From Synergistaceae bacterium (GTDB lineage Bacteria; Synergistota; Synergistia; Synergistales; Aminobacteriaceae): 39,144 nt of DNA. Below are positions 1 to 9,878 of the stretch, in pieces (within the stretch, counting starts at the first letter, position 1; each line of letters opens with the position of its first letter). The stretch covers positions 1 to 39,144 of the forward strand of contig JAIRYN010000025.1 in the NCBI GenBank assembly GCA_031267575.1, given 5' to 3'. The notes beneath the pieces are model-generated. The model saw only the letters and a program-made list of their open reading frames with translations, was not told the origin of the DNA and did no database searches. A program made the position numbers and the translations under genes.

Positions 1-132
1 CCAGTTCTTTCAAGAGCTTTAAAACAACCTTTAAATCATAGTGAATTAAAGCAAAAAGCCTAAAGTTAGAATAGTGAAAATTAAAATAGTGAAAACCAGT
101 TCTTTCAAGAGCTTTAAAAGCTTTAAAACAAC
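1..132. repeat. Imperfect direct repeat flanking a small dispersed repeat
   Basis: A ~28-bp sequence beginning CCAGTTCTTTCAAGAGCTTT occurs at 1-28 and again from 96. The second copy carries an extra AGCTTTAAA-type duplication. Between them (about 38-79) is an AT-rich segment that recurs in degenerate form at 11374-11416. No gene is visible in 1-205; this is the region downstream of ridA. Confidence 0.7.
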
Positions 133-205
133 AAAGGGGTTATGCTCTTGGGAAAATAAAGCCCCATAAAACACAAACCCCTTCGATAATCGCTGGGCTC
201 GACTT

Positions 206-586
206 CTATCCTTTCCAGGCAGTAACCTCGATTTCGACCTGAGCGCCCCTCGGTAGCTCTTTGACGGCGATAAAAGAGCGTGCCGGAGGAGTCTCCGCGA
301 AATATCGAGCGTAAATTCCGTTGATTGAAGCGAAATTTTCGATGTTCGTAACAAAAACCGTCGTCTTGACGACCTGTTGCATCGTGAATCCCGCTCCCTC
401 GATGATGTTTTTGACGTTTTCCAAAACGAGTTTCGCCTGCTCCTCAATGGTTCCCGTCAACAACTGCCCCGTTTTAGGGTCGAGAGGAATCTGCCCCGAC
501 GCGAAAAGAAAATCTCCCGCCTGAACCGCTTGACTGTAGGGGCCGATAGCCGCCGGAGCCTTGTCCACTGAAACGATCTTTTTCAT
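206..586 (-). CDS. ridA: RidA family reactive intermediate (enamine/imine) deaminase
   Basis: A small cytosolic protein of 126 residues, the usual length of the RidA/YjgF/UK114 family. These trimers hydrolyse reactive enamine/imine intermediates such as 2-aminoacrylate made by PLP enzymes. The N-terminus (MKKIVSVDKAPAAIGPYSQA) and the segments FASGQIPLDP, QVVKTTVFV and ARSFIAVKELPRGAQVEIE match family signatures, including the conserved arginine before SFIAV and the late glutamate. The start at 586 is preferred because conserved sequence begins there and an AGAGGG-like ribosome site lies about 10 bases upstream. A longer reading would run into the spacer after eno. It lies 22 bp downstream of eno on the same strand and is probably co-transcribed with it. 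Confidence 0.93.
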   Translation of the reverse strand: MKKIVSVDKAPAAIGPYSQAVQAGDFLFASGQIPLDPKTGQLLTGTIEEQAKLVLENVKNIIEGAGFTMQQVVKTTVFVTNIENFASINGIYARYFAETPPARSFIAVKELPRGAQVEIEVTAWKG

Positions 587-608
587 TAGAAAAAGCCCTC
601 TGGCCTCA

Positions 609-1983
<1,375 letters not shown>

Positions 1984-2008
1984 GGCAAAAGCTAAATTTT
2001 TATTTATG

Positions 2009-2284
2009 TCACCAAGGGCGCTTGTCCACCGAGACCTGACGCTCTTCTTCCACATCGTAGGCCACGCTCCCAGGGCGCTTCAAAAGCTGTTCGTCAGCGC
2101 ATAGAACTTTTACCTTCAAGACCTTAGCCATATAAGCCACCTCCACCACGCACCCTTCCGTCACCTCGGACGAAGATTTGCACACTCGACCGTCGATTCG
2201 CACAGCGCCAATCTCGATCATCTCCTGAGCCACGGTTCGGCGTTTTACCAGGCGCGCGTATTTCAAAAATTTGTCGACTCGCAT
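2009..2284 (-). CDS. S4-domain RNA-binding protein (RqcP/Hsp15-like)
   Basis: A 91-residue basic protein made almost entirely of one S4 RNA-binding domain: MRVDKFLKYARLVKRRTVAQEM, then IGAVRIDGRVCKSSSEV. Proteins of this size and pattern belong to the Hsp15/RqcP (YabO/YlmH-type S4) group. They bind 50S subunits carrying stalled nascent chains and support ribosome-associated quality control. The assignment to RqcP rather than Hsp15 is inference from size. ATG at 2284 follows a GAGGT-like ribosome site. Its C-terminal third is acidic and less conserved. It is upstream of eno in the same direction, separated by about 95 bp that hold the eno leader repeat. Confidence 0.8.
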   Translation of the reverse strand: MRVDKFLKYARLVKRRTVAQEMIEIGAVRIDGRVCKSSSEVTEGCVVEVAYMAKVLKVKVLCADEQLLKRPGSVAYDVEEERQVSVDKRPW

Positions 2285-2416
2285 CAAAGCACCTCGTTCA
2301 CGCGCATTTTCTACGCAAAAATCTTTGTCGACCGGGTGCGTTAGTTAAAACCGTTGGTTAAAACTTTGGCCCGACTCTTGATTTTAATTATAGACCTAAT
2401 TTGAGGGTTTGGACGG

Positions 2417-3361
2417 TTACTCGCTTTGTTCCTTTCTCCGATCTTTGTGTAATCTCCATAGCAGGAAACAATTTTCTACAAAAGGCTCCACTTTGCCCAA
2501 TTCCGAGAGGTATGTCAAGTGCGCCGATATAGAAGAGAGGTTCAAGAGCAGGTGCGCGGCGTCCATCTCCAGCCCGTTGGAGACGCCAACGTGAGATAAA
2601 ATTTCCTCACGGGTTAGGGGTCTCTCCGAGTCCATCAGGGTTTTTTCCACAGCGTCGGAAATCCAGGCGAGTCCCTTTCTGTTGTGTTGCACCAGCTCTC
2701 TTACATCTTGAGTCGCCGGCGCGTGGCAGGGTACAAACCATTGGGCTTCAGCCTTCTCGATCACGTCCAGGGTCTTGTAGGCGCTCATCACGTCCAGCAT
2801 CACGCAAAAACGATACTTGGCGAGAATACCAGGATCGAAGAGGGCATCGGCCAAGAAGAAAACCCCGTCCAACGTCTTCACCCCAATCATGTCGAGGTAG
2901 TGTCCAGGGAGCGGCACCGCCACCAAAGCTGTATCTTCTATCGGGTTAGCCTCCAAAGACTCGAAAGGCCCAATGAAGGTTACCTTAGAAGCTTTGGCCT
3001 CGATAAATTTTCCGCGAATATCTTTGAACGGCCAAGCTGCCCAGAGGAACAGCGGTTCCAACGAGGGCCTTTCCGTGAGCGTCCCCTCGACGCGCGTCGC
3101 CCAGACCTGACAGCCCGTGCGTTTCTGAATAAATGCGTTGGCCCCGATGTGGTCGGCGTTGGAATGCGTGTTCACGATGGCTCGAAGGGGTACTCCTTTC
3201 CTTTCTTCATTCAATAATTTCAAGAGTTTTCGTCCTTGGTCGTCGTCCAAGCCAGTGTCGATCAAGTAGCCTTGCCCATTCTCTTCGTAATAACCGATAT
3301 TGACGCGACCCGGAATATACCACGTGTGTTCCCCCAGTTGCTTCAGTTCCAAAACATTCAC
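2417..3361 (-). CDS. Metallo-beta-lactamase-fold metallohydrolase
   Basis: About 314 residues. The N-terminal part is a metallo-beta-lactamase fold: GYLIDTGLDDDQGRK, then NTHSNADHIGAN (the HxHxDH metal motif reduced to HSNADH), a later Asp-rich turn at DGVFFLADALFDPG, and FVPCHAP. Two metal ions and hydrolysis of a thioester or ester are typical for the family, but the substrate is unknown. The C-terminal ~90 residues look like a winged-helix/BLACT-type extension. The open frame starts at a GTG directly against an AGGAAG sequence. A TTG three codons later has better spacing and may be the true start. No partner gene indicates the pathway. Confidence 0.8.
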   Translation of the reverse strand: MNVLELKQLGEHTWYIPGRVNIGYYEENGQGYLIDTGLDDDQGRKLLKLLNEERKGVPLRAIVNTHSNADHIGANAFIQKRTGCQVWATRVEGTLTERPSLEPLFLWAAWPFKDIRGKFIEAKASKVTFIGPFESLEANPIEDTALVAVPLPGHYLDMIGVKTLDGVFFLADALFDPGILAKYRFCVMLDVMSAYKTLDVIEKAEAQWFVPCHAPATQDVRELVQHNRKGLAWISDAVEKTLMDSERPLTREEILSHVGVSNGLEMDAAHLLLNLSSISAHLTYLSELGKVEPFVENCFLLWRLHKDRRKEQSE

Positions 3362-3415
3362 CTTCCTAAATTCAAGTTCCTTAACTTCAAGCTCAGGGAG
3401 ACAGAGTCCGTTGGT

Positions 3416-3466
3416 AAAAAAACTAAGCGGCTCGTACAGCTCATTCGTCGCTGGTTCTCTGCTTAT
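3416..3466 (+). repeat. Dispersed ~50-bp repeat, copy 1
   Basis: This intergenic stretch closely matches 9884-9934 at the start of the ABC ATPase gene; both share TTCGTCGCTGG and TCTCTGCTTAT. By eye roughly four in five positions agree. The rest of 3362-3675 holds no convincing gene. Confidence 0.75.
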
Positions 3467-3675
3467 TGGTCCCTGCGGGATCCTCGAGGGGTTGCGGGGT
3501 GCGTACAGGAGCGTTCAGATAATTTCACAGATCTTTTTGCCGTATTTGCTTGGAAGTACCTTAATATTAGCCGAAAACAGCCTGTAAAGTTGGGTGAGAA
3601 ACTTAGGGAAAAACGTGTGTTCTCCCAGTATTGGCCCCTCTAAAACCTTCCTGATACCTTTCCATTGAAACCGTT

Positions 3676-5184
3676 CTAATGTCTTTCCATATGTCTTTCC
3701 ATATATCTTTCCATTAGAGCTACCGTCTCCACGTGGACCGTTTGAGGAAACATGTCGAAAACCCGTAACGATTTCAGGCGATAACCGCCTTCTCTCAAAA
3801 ATTTTGTGTCCCGCGCCAGGGTAGCGGGGTTGCAGGATACGTACAGAACATGCTGAGGTTCAAACTCCAGAATTTTGTCCAAAACGGCGCGCTCACACCC
3901 GCTTCGAGGTGGATCTAACACCACGAGGTCATATCCTCCAGGTAGAGACGCATGGCCATACGCTGGCAGATCCCGTAGCACGTTCTCCGCCCTTCCCTCG
4001 ACAACATTGACGTTGGATATTCCATTGTTCTTCAGGTTCCGCACCATCAGCTCAGCAGCCCCGCGCCACTCCTCCACGGCCGTCACCGACCCCAATCCCG
4101 CAAGATAGCAGGTCAAGGAGCCCACGCCGCTGTAAAGCTCCAGAATGCGGAGCGTTTCGGGCTTCTCGTCCTGAACCAAAGCTCGCACGTAACGATAAAG
4201 TTTGGCCGCCTGTTCGACGTTGATCTGGAAGAATGAGGATGTGTCGTAAGCGAGAGTCCACTCGTCTAGACGTTCACCAATGAGACCGCTCCCTTTTATC
4301 GCCTCGGTCCGGTCTCCGAGAATGACGTTGCCAGGCTGCGAGTTGTGGTTCAGGGTCAGGGTCGTGATCTCCTTCAGAGGCCGGCATAGCCCGGCGATAC
4401 TCTTCATGCTCTGGGCATTCAGGCGTCCGGCGACGACGAGGGAAACCAGCGTCTCCCCCGTGTGGAGCCCCGCCCTCAAGACCAGGTGACGCAGCCCCCC
4501 GCTCCGAACCAAGCCGGGTTCCGCATGAGCCCGTTCATCGTACACGTCTAACGCTAAGCTCGGTAGCTCTTTTTGCAATAGGCTAAAAAGCCTGTTCAGT
4601 GGAGCGGCGTTGACCGGACATGTCTCCAAGGGTACCAGCCAATGGCTGCCCGTTTCATAATAGCCAGCGATGGGTTTTCCCTTGATCTTGCGGATGGGGA
4701 ACGATGCTTTATTGCGGTATTCCCATTGCCGCGAGCTAGGTATGCACTGAAGACCGGAATCACAACTGGAATCGGGGTCGGAATCGAGGGAAAGATTTCG
4801 GAGGTCGAAGCCTCCGAGGCGTGTCATCGCGTCTCGTACCAGGTCGGCTTTGATCTCTAATTGGAGTTCGTAAGAGGCGTGTTGGAGCTGGCATCCTCCA
4901 CAAGTCCCAAAAACGGGACATGCCGGTCGGACTCTGCGGGGATTGCTTGCTTTCACGCGGATGACGCGCGCCAGAGAAAAGTCCTTTTTGCGCTTCGTGA
5001 CCTCCGCCTCCACTACTTCGCCAGGCAAAGCGCCTTCGACGAAAATGACTCCCTCTCGAGTGCGCGCGATGCCGCTGCCATCGCTGGATATCCTGTCAAT
5101 CATCAATTCCACAGTCGGCCCTATAGTCGGCTCTATGGCGTCCTTTGTTTTCTTCGACTCTTGCATTCGTTTCGCGTCTCGCAT
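3676..5184 (-). CDS. rlmD: 23S rRNA (uracil-5-)-methyltransferase, RlmD/RumA family
   Basis: A SAM-dependent RNA m5U methyltransferase of 502 residues. The order is a TRAM domain (about residues 25-80), iron-sulfur-type cysteines in CPVFGTCGGCQLQHASY (about 88-104), a central substrate region, and a Rossmann methyltransferase domain. The latter has ILELYSGVGSLTCYLA (SAM binding), VVLDPPRSGCERAV, and YVSCNPATLARD with the catalytic Cys. Which uridine is modified (U747 or U1939) cannot be told from sequence. The last 12 residues are MERY/MERH repeats produced by a 12-bp tandem duplication. ATG 5184 follows a G-rich stretch; a second in-frame ATG seven codons on is also possible. Confidence 0.92.
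   Translation of the reverse strand: MRDAKRMQESKKTKDAIEPTIGPTVELMIDRISSDGSGIARTREGVIFVEGALPGEVVEAEVTKRKKDFSLARVIRVKASNPRRVRPACPVFGTCGGCQLQHASYELQLEIKADLVRDAMTRLGGFDLRNLSLDSDPDSSCDSGLQCIPSSRQWEYRNKASFPIRKIKGKPIAGYYETGSHWLVPLETCPVNAAPLNRLFSLLQKELPSLALDVYDERAHAEPGLVRSGGLRHLVLRAGLHTGETLVSLVVAGRLNAQSMKSIAGLCRPLKEITTLTLNHNSQPGNVILGDRTEAIKGSGLIGERLDEWTLAYDTSSFFQINVEQAAKLYRYVRALVQDEKPETLRILELYSGVGSLTCYLAGLGSVTAVEEWRGAAELMVRNLKNNGISNVNVVEGRAENVLRDLPAYGHASLPGGYDLVVLDPPRSGCERAVLDKILEFEPQHVLYVSCNPATLARDTKFLREGGYRLKSLRVFDMFPQTVHVETVALMERYMERHMERH
3679..3714. repeat. Three tandem 12-bp units at the 3' end of rlmD
   Basis: ATGTCTTTCCAT-type units repeat with a 12-bp period inside the end of the rRNA methyltransferase gene. 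They add the MERY-MERH-MERH tail in frame. Confidence 0.9.
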
Positions 5185-5238
5185 CTTACAGGCCCCCCAA
5201 AAAATCCACTCTCGAAAACATCATACCTCAAAATACTG

Positions 5239-5293
5239 CAAAGCCTTTTCAACAACAACAAAGCCTTTTCAACAACAAAGCCTTTTCAACAAC
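5239..5293. repeat. Three tandem ~17-20 bp units upstream of rlmD
   Basis: The unit AAAGCCTTTTCAACAACAA recurs three times with slightly variable spacing. It lies between the kdsD terminator and the rlmD start, in the probable rlmD promoter/leader. Apart from this repeat and the terminator, I see nothing in 5185-5476. Confidence 0.88.
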
Positions 5294-5321
5294 TCATAAA
5301 CGGCGCCGCGCGCACAAAAAT

Positions 5322-5347
5322 ACCCGGCAGGAGGTTAGCTGTCGGGT
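5322..5347 (-). terminator. Rho-independent terminator after kdsD
   Basis: A 9-bp stem, ACCCGGCAG at 5322-5330 with CTGTCGGGT at 5339-5347 (one G-U pair), has an 8-base loop. Read on the minus strand it is followed by ATTTTTGTG, a short T-tract. It lies about 130 bp beyond the kdsD stop and would end the kdsA-kdsD transcript. Confidence 0.75.
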
Positions 5348-5476
5348 TTGGAATTAAAAATCCCTGTCGCCGTCATAGGCATACAGGAGAACATTTCTTA
5401 TCTTATTCGGTAAAAAAGGGCGTCAGTTCACCAAGAAAAGCAGCAGATCTCGCTTTTCTTTCATCACGCGAGTCCA

Positions 5477-6544
5477 TCACGCGAGCCCTTTTTCGAGTAG
5501 CTCGTACAGGTGAACCATCCCTAAAGGGACTTTCCCCCCCGTCTCCACGACGATCAACACGCTGATCTGGCGTTCTTGCATGATCCTGACGGCATCAACG
5601 GCTAATCGCTCCGGCTCGATCATGCTGGGAGCACGGGTCATGAAAGCCTCGATCCGTTGGTTGAGGGCCTCCACTCCATTCCGCTCGAGCAGTCGGCGCA
5701 AGTCCCCGTCTGTGAAAATGCCTTCCAACTCTCCTATCTCCCCCACAACGCAGGTAGCGCCATATTTTTTGTCCGTTATCTCGAACAGGGCGTCTTGCAC
5801 CGAAACATCTTTCCTCACTTTCGGAAGCTGATTCGGAGAGCCCATCACGTCGGCAACCCGCGTCAACAGGCGGCGTCCCAAGGTTCCCCCTGGATGGAAC
5901 GCGGCGAAATCCTCCTTGCGTAGCCCGCGCAGCCGAGTCACCATACCGGCGAGCGCGTCGCCGAGCACCAGTTGCAGCGTCGTGCTACTGGTGGGGGCCA
6001 GGCCCAGAGGGTCCGCCTCGGACGACACCCCCGCGTCTATGACGATGTCCGCGTGTTTCGCGAGAGGAGAATCCGCATTTCCTGTCACCGCGATCGTCAA
6101 GGCCCCCAACCGCTTGAAGTGGGGCAACACTGCCAGCACCTCCGCCGTGCTACCGCTGTTACTGAGGAAAAGAGCCACGTCTTCGCGGCGAACCATGCCC
6201 AGATCTCCGTGAACCCCTTCCGCGGCGTGGAGAAAAAAGGACGGTGTTCCCAAAGAGGCCAGGGTCGCGGCGATTTTACGCCCGATATGGCCAGACTTGC
6301 CCATGCCGATGACGACAACCCGCCCCCGACACTGGTAGACGGCGCGCGCCGCCCGCACCAGCTCCGGTCCGATCCTGTCCGCCGCCCGTGTCAGCTCGGC
6401 AGCCTCGTCCAGAATGACGCTTCTCGCGGTTTGTATCAACGACTCATCACCACAGGAAACTCCCTCTCGCTCCCAGGGTAAATCAACGTCACCTATTCGC
6501 TCTTTGCCATCCATTTGCCCTTTGCCATCCATTTGCCCTTTCAT
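5477..6544 (-). CDS. kdsD: Arabinose-5-phosphate isomerase (KdsD/KpsF/GutQ family)
   Basis: Converts ribulose-5-phosphate to arabinose-5-phosphate, the first step of Kdo synthesis for lipopolysaccharide. The 355 residues hold an N-terminal SIS sugar-isomerase domain (about 40-190) with VVIGMGKSGHIGRKIAATLASLGTPS in part, HGDLGM, FLSNSGSTAEVL and DPLGLAPTSSTT. Two CBS domains follow (about 220-350). Next to kdsA, 56 bp upstream in the same direction, it forms a Kdo operon. The N-terminal ~17 residues contain a duplicated KGQMDG segment from an 18-bp tandem repeat. Conserved family sequence begins later, so the first in-frame ATG (6544) is only one of several possible starts. Confidence 0.94.
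   Translation of the reverse strand: MKGQMDGKGQMDGKERIGDVDLPWEREGVSCGDESLIQTARSVILDEAAELTRAADRIGPELVRAARAVYQCRGRVVVIGMGKSGHIGRKIAATLASLGTPSFFLHAAEGVHGDLGMVRREDVALFLSNSGSTAEVLAVLPHFKRLGALTIAVTGNADSPLAKHADIVIDAGVSSEADPLGLAPTSSTTLQLVLGDALAGMVTRLRGLRKEDFAAFHPGGTLGRRLLTRVADVMGSPNQLPKVRKDVSVQDALFEITDKKYGATCVVGEIGELEGIFTDGDLRRLLERNGVEALNQRIEAFMTRAPSMIEPERLAVDAVRIMQERQISVLIVVETGGKVPLGMVHLYELLEKGLA
6503..6541. repeat. Two 18-bp tandem units at the start of kdsD
   Basis: TTTGCCATCCATTTGCCC occurs at 6503-6520 and 6521-6538. On the coding strand each copy carries an AAAGGG tract followed closely by ATG, so the duplication multiplies possible start sites in frame. Confidence 0.9.
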
Positions 6545-6570
6545 GAAGATCTCCTGTACATCTTTTCTTC

Positions 6571-6612
6571 ATTATTCTATTATTTCACTATATTATTCTA
6601 TTATTTCACTAT
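6571..6612. repeat. Two perfect 21-bp tandem units over the kdsA stop codon
   Basis: Units of 21 bp, ATTATTCTATTATTTCACTA plus T, lie at 6571-6591 and 6592-6612. The second covers the end of kdsA, including its TAA. Similar AATAGTGAAA motifs recur in 70-95. Confidence 0.9.
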
Positions 6613-7470
6613 TTTATTTCGCGCTTCGTGTATCATCAGCACTTGATCCAAGAAATCGCCCATCTCCGCTAGCGGGATCATATTAGGACCATCGCTTTGA
6701 GCCGCGTCGGGACAGGGATGCGTCTCGACGAAAAGCACGTCGATACCCACAGCCGTCGCCGCCCGGGCTAAAGGCAACGCCATTGATCGATCCCCCCCGC
6801 TGGACCCGCCCAACCCCCCCGGCTTCTGGACACTGTGCGTCGCGTCGAAGACCACAGGACAACCCAGCGCCCGCATCGTCACCAAGGACTGCATGTCCAC
6901 CACCAACTGATGATAGCCCATCGTCGTCCCCCGCTCGCAGAGCAACACACGGCTGTTGCCCGCTTCCCGGCACTTGTTCACCACATTCGCCATATCCTCG
7001 GGAGCGAGGAATTGAGCTTTTTTGATATGTAAGATTTTGCCCGTCGCCGCGGCGCTTACCAGTAGATCCGTTTGACGACACAAAAACGCCGGGATCTGTA
7101 TGACGTCCACCACCGCGCTCACGTCTTCCGCCTGCCACGGCTCGTGAATGTCCGTCACCACGGGAACGCTCAGCTCCGTCTTGATCCGCGCGAGCTGCTC
7201 TAGGCCTTTGACAATGCCCGGACCGCGCCAAGAAGCCATCGACGTTCGGTTGGCCTTGTCGAAAGACGCCTTGAAAATATAGTGGACCCCTCGCGCCGCG
7301 CAGACGTTTTTCATTGTCCGAGCGATCTTCAAACCGAGATCCAGGCTTTCCAGAGAACAGGGGCCCGCCATTAGCGTCAGCTTTCCGTCGCCGACGGTAA
7401 AATCACCTATTCGATAGTTCGCGTCGAGCCCGTTCCTTTCGTTCATATTCATCCGATCCTTCATGTTCAT
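6601..7470 (-). CDS. kdsA: 3-deoxy-8-phosphooctulonate (Kdo-8-P) synthase
   Basis: Condenses phosphoenolpyruvate with arabinose-5-phosphate to make Kdo-8-phosphate, the committed step for the LPS inner core. A TIM-barrel aldolase of about 280-289 residues. Motifs seen are [83 protein letters not shown] and [12 protein letters not shown]. The Asn/Cys pattern that separates metal-dependent from metal-independent forms was not resolved. The ribosome site and ATG are duplicated (ATG at 7470 and 7452, each after a GGATCGG-like sequence), so translation may begin at either. It leads the kdsA-kdsD operon. Confidence 0.96.
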   Translation of the reverse strand: MNMKDRMNMNERNGLDANYRIGDFTVGDGKLTLMAGPCSLESLDLGLKIARTMKNVCAARGVHYIFKASFDKANRTSMASWRGPGIVKGLEQLARIKTELSVPVVTDIHEPWQAEDVSAVVDVIQIPAFLCRQTDLLVSAAATGKILHIKKAQFLAPEDMANVVNKCREAGNSRVLLCERGTTMGYHQLVVDMQSLVTMRALGCPVVFDATHSVQKPGGLGGSSGGDRSMALPLARAATAVGIDVLFVETHPCPDAAQSDGPNMIPLAEMGDFLDQVLMIHEARNKIVK

Positions 7471-7479
7471 CCGATCCTT
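7448..7479. repeat. 18-bp tandem duplication of the kdsA ribosome site and start codon
   Basis: TTCATCCGATCCTT occurs at 7448-7461 and 7466-7479 (period 18). Each copy, read on the minus strand, contains AAGGATCGG followed immediately by ATG, in frame with kdsA. Confidence 0.88.
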
Positions 7480-7582
7480 TCAACGTACTAGTTAGTTTAT
7501 TCAGATTATTATATGTAATTCCACTATGTAACTTCTCTATTGTGGAAGTTATTATACCTTCGGTCGCGGTGGCGATGACTGT

Positions 7583-7588
7583 TATAAT
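7583..7588 (+). promoter_or_regulatory. Possible -10 box for the exporter operon
   Basis: A TATAAT lies 34 bases upstream of the ATG of the gene at 7622, within the divergent spacer between kdsA and that gene. No good -35 element is seen, so this is tentative. A second TATAAT-like sequence reading the other way (around 7550) could serve kdsA. Confidence 0.35.
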
Positions 7589-7621
7589 TATGATAAGCGA
7601 TCTACAAAGGAGCAAAACGTC

Positions 7622-8629
7622 ATGGCGGACAATCAGGAGTGGAGCACGCAAACACGAAAGGAACAAAATGTTTCGACACCACCCGATGCAGCGACGCGCG
7701 TAGAGGGCTCGCCAGCGGAAAATCCATTCTATAACAATGAAGCGCCCCAATTCTACGGCGCTCTTAAAGGTTATTTCTATACCCCTAAGCGGGGCGACAT
7801 TTGGGGCGCCTTTTGTTTTGTATTTAATGTAAGCACTGGCGAAGGTCTGACGAACGTTTTTTGGGTAACGCGCCAACTGGAGGTTCCCTTCATTGACGTG
7901 AACATGGGATGGAGGGAACTCAGTAACGCCATCTCCAACATGGGTGTTTACGAAAAAAGCGTGGGAGATCAGTTGAACAGCGTCATGCTCGAAATTTTTA
8001 CCGTTTCCGCTCGAAAAGAACTGAATCATGATCTCGGCTCGGCGCAGCGTTTAGTGTCTCTTTCCACGGAGCTGCGCCATCATTTTGAACGTACGGCTCA
8101 CTACTTCCTCGAATTCACCATAGCGTTCGAGTCCCTATCTCGCCAAGATCTGGTAGATGCTGGGGTACTGCCGGAAAGTGCAGAAGAGTCCGCCGGTGTT
8201 TCCCAATTCGAAGAAAAAGGAAAATCTTTGACCGGAACTCTGATCACCTGCTTGCCCGTTATTGACCCGACGCGTGGCATTCCCGTTTCTGAACTCAGAC
8301 CCGGCGATGTGCTGGAGGTCAAAATGCAAGGAGGTGTAGGCGCGGGGGACATGATTCAAAAATACCTGACCTCCACGCACCAAGACGCGGCGTTCCCTGT
8401 GTTGTCCGTCGAGAGAAAAAACGACTCAAAGACCTATATTTTTTTAGACATCAACGACGAAATCGAGGGCCTGATCACCGTCACCAAAGACCTTCGTCTA
8501 CGTAGACTGGTACAGGGAGCTTCTACCAACAAAACGATGATCATCAATGTGGACAATATCATCTTTTTCGGAACCCTGATTATGGCTGCCATTATGATAT
8601 TGCTCGTCATCCGGTTTTTGATTTTTTAA
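7622..8629 (+). CDS. Conserved-looking tail-anchored protein of unknown function
   Basis: I do not recognise a family. The 335 residues comprise a polar, low-complexity first 35 residues, a mixed globular region with aromatic-rich strands (YGALKGYFYTPKRGDIWGAF), a helical middle, and a second globular part (LTGTLITCLPVIDPTRGIPV, then ELRPGDVLEVKM). A single strongly hydrophobic segment closes the protein (IIFFGTLIMAAIMILLVIRF, about residues 312-331). With no signal peptide this predicts a C-tail-anchored inner-membrane protein with its bulk in the cytoplasm. AAAGGAG precedes the ATG by about 9 bases. It is followed 63 bp later by the MacA-like adaptor, so a link to that exporter is inferred from position only. 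Confidence 0.75.
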   Translation: MADNQEWSTQTRKEQNVSTPPDAATRVEGSPAENPFYNNEAPQFYGALKGYFYTPKRGDIWGAFCFVFNVSTGEGLTNVFWVTRQLEVPFIDVNMGWRELSNAISNMGVYEKSVGDQLNSVMLEIFTVSARKELNHDLGSAQRLVSLSTELRHHFERTAHYFLEFTIAFESLSRQDLVDAGVLPESAEESAGVSQFEEKGKSLTGTLITCLPVIDPTRGIPVSELRPGDVLEVKMQGGVGAGDMIQKYLTSTHQDAAFPVLSVERKNDSKTYIFLDINDEIEGLITVTKDLRLRRLVQGASTNKTMIINVDNIIFFGTLIMAAIMILLVIRFLIF

Positions 8630-8692
8630 TCTTTCCCTCTTAAATTAAGTTTAAATAAGTTCAAATGTTTACGGGAGGCATAACGCGTTGAT

Positions 8693-9874
8693 ATGAAAAA
8701 ATTTTTTGTTCTGACCCTCATTCTCGCCGTTGGATGGGGGATATGGTACGCCTTTTTCAGAAAAGTTCCTGTAATCTACGAGCTGCGCACGGAAAAGGTC
8801 GACAGCGGAGACATTACGGCTACGGTCACGGCAAGCGGCAAGCTCAACGCTGTGTCCGTGGTGGAAGTGGGCACCCAAGTATCGGGCACCATTCAGGAAA
8901 TTTACGTGGACTACAACTCTCCCGTAAAAGAAGGGCAGTTGATCGCCCAGTTGGACCCAGCGGTTTTGCGGTCGCAATTGATCGAAAGCCGAGCCAACTT
9001 AGAGGTCGCCGAGGCGGGAGTGGGAAGCGCCCAAGCCTCTTTGATCGACTCTGAGCGAAAGCTAAAGCGTAATCAGGAACTCTACGCGCGCAAATTGATC
9101 TCACAAAGCGAGTTGGAGGGGTCCCAAACCGACGTACTGCTCAAGCGGGCCCAGCTGCGGGAAAGCAAAGCGCGAGTCACTCAAGCAAAAGCCGCTGTGG
9201 AACGCGCGGAGACCAACTTGGATTTCACTCGTATCACCTCGCCCATAGACGGGGTCATTGTTTCTCGCCAAGTGGACGTAGGGCAAACGGTAGCGGCCAG
9301 TTTTCAAACCCCCACGCTTTTTAGCATAGCGAGAGACCTGACGCGAATGCAGATCGACACCAGCGTGGACGAGGCGGATATCGGCCGCGTCGCCAAAGGA
9401 CAGGACGTGGATTTTCACGTGGATGCCTTTCCCGAAGAACTTTTCATCGGCAAAGTCGTTCAGGTTCGCATCGCCCCGACAACCACGGATAACGTTGTTA
9501 CTTATACCGTCGTCATCCACGTGGACAACAACGATCTTCGCTTGAAGCCGGGCATGACCGCCAACGTATCCGTCAAAACCGACAAACGTCAGGACGTGTT
9601 GAGGATCCCAGCGGCGGCCTTACGCTTTAGACCTCCCCAGGATCTATTGGGGGCGTTGTCCATCGCCTCCGAAGACAGGCGGCAAAGGACTTCGAGCCTG
9701 AACGCAGGAAACGTTTGGGTTGTTCACGACAACCAATTGGGCCATAGAGTTTTTGTGCAGACGGGTATCACCGACAGTAGCCGGATCGAACTCGTTTCGG
9801 GTGACCTTAGGAACGGCGACGAGCTGGCTGTCGCGGCCATCGCTCCCAGCACGGGACAGCGAGTTCTCTTCTAG
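8693..9874 (+). CDS. MacA-like periplasmic adaptor (HlyD/RND membrane-fusion family)
   Basis: A 393-residue adaptor that would link an inner-membrane ABC transporter to an outer-membrane channel. The N-terminal hydrophobic segment FFVLTLILAVGWGIWYAFF serves as a membrane anchor. It is followed by a lipoyl half (VGTQVSGTIQEIYVDYNSPV, KEGQLIAQLDP), a long alpha-hairpin (about residues 95-190, heptad-rich), and the second lipoyl half with the family motif RITSPIDGVIVSRQVDVGQTV. Beta-barrel and membrane-proximal domains come last. These features are characteristic of MacA. GGGAGG lies about 14 bases before the ATG. The ATPase gene starts five bases after the stop, so they are translationally close partners. 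Confidence 0.9.
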   Translation: MKKFFVLTLILAVGWGIWYAFFRKVPVIYELRTEKVDSGDITATVTASGKLNAVSVVEVGTQVSGTIQEIYVDYNSPVKEGQLIAQLDPAVLRSQLIESRANLEVAEAGVGSAQASLIDSERKLKRNQELYARKLISQSELEGSQTDVLLKRAQLRESKARVTQAKAAVERAETNLDFTRITSPIDGVIVSRQVDVGQTVAASFQTPTLFSIARDLTRMQIDTSVDEADIGRVAKGQDVDFHVDAFPEELFIGKVVQVRIAPTTTDNVVTYTVVIHVDNNDLRLKPGMTANVSVKTDKRQDVLRIPAAALRFRPPQDLLGALSIASEDRRQRTSSLNAGNVWVVHDNQLGHRVFVQTGITDSSRIELVSGDLRNGDELAVAAIAPSTGQRVLF

Positions 9875-9878
9875 TAGA

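Noticed and set aside
4861-5565. Long plus-strand reading opposite rlmD and kdsD
   Set aside because: It spans the antisense of two clear genes, a terminator and a tandem repeat, with low-complexity translation.
7403-8029. Minus-strand reading overlapping the 5' part of the gene at 7622
   Set aside because: Composition looks like the antisense of the plus-strand gene, it overlaps kdsA's start, and no ribosome site or family motif is present.
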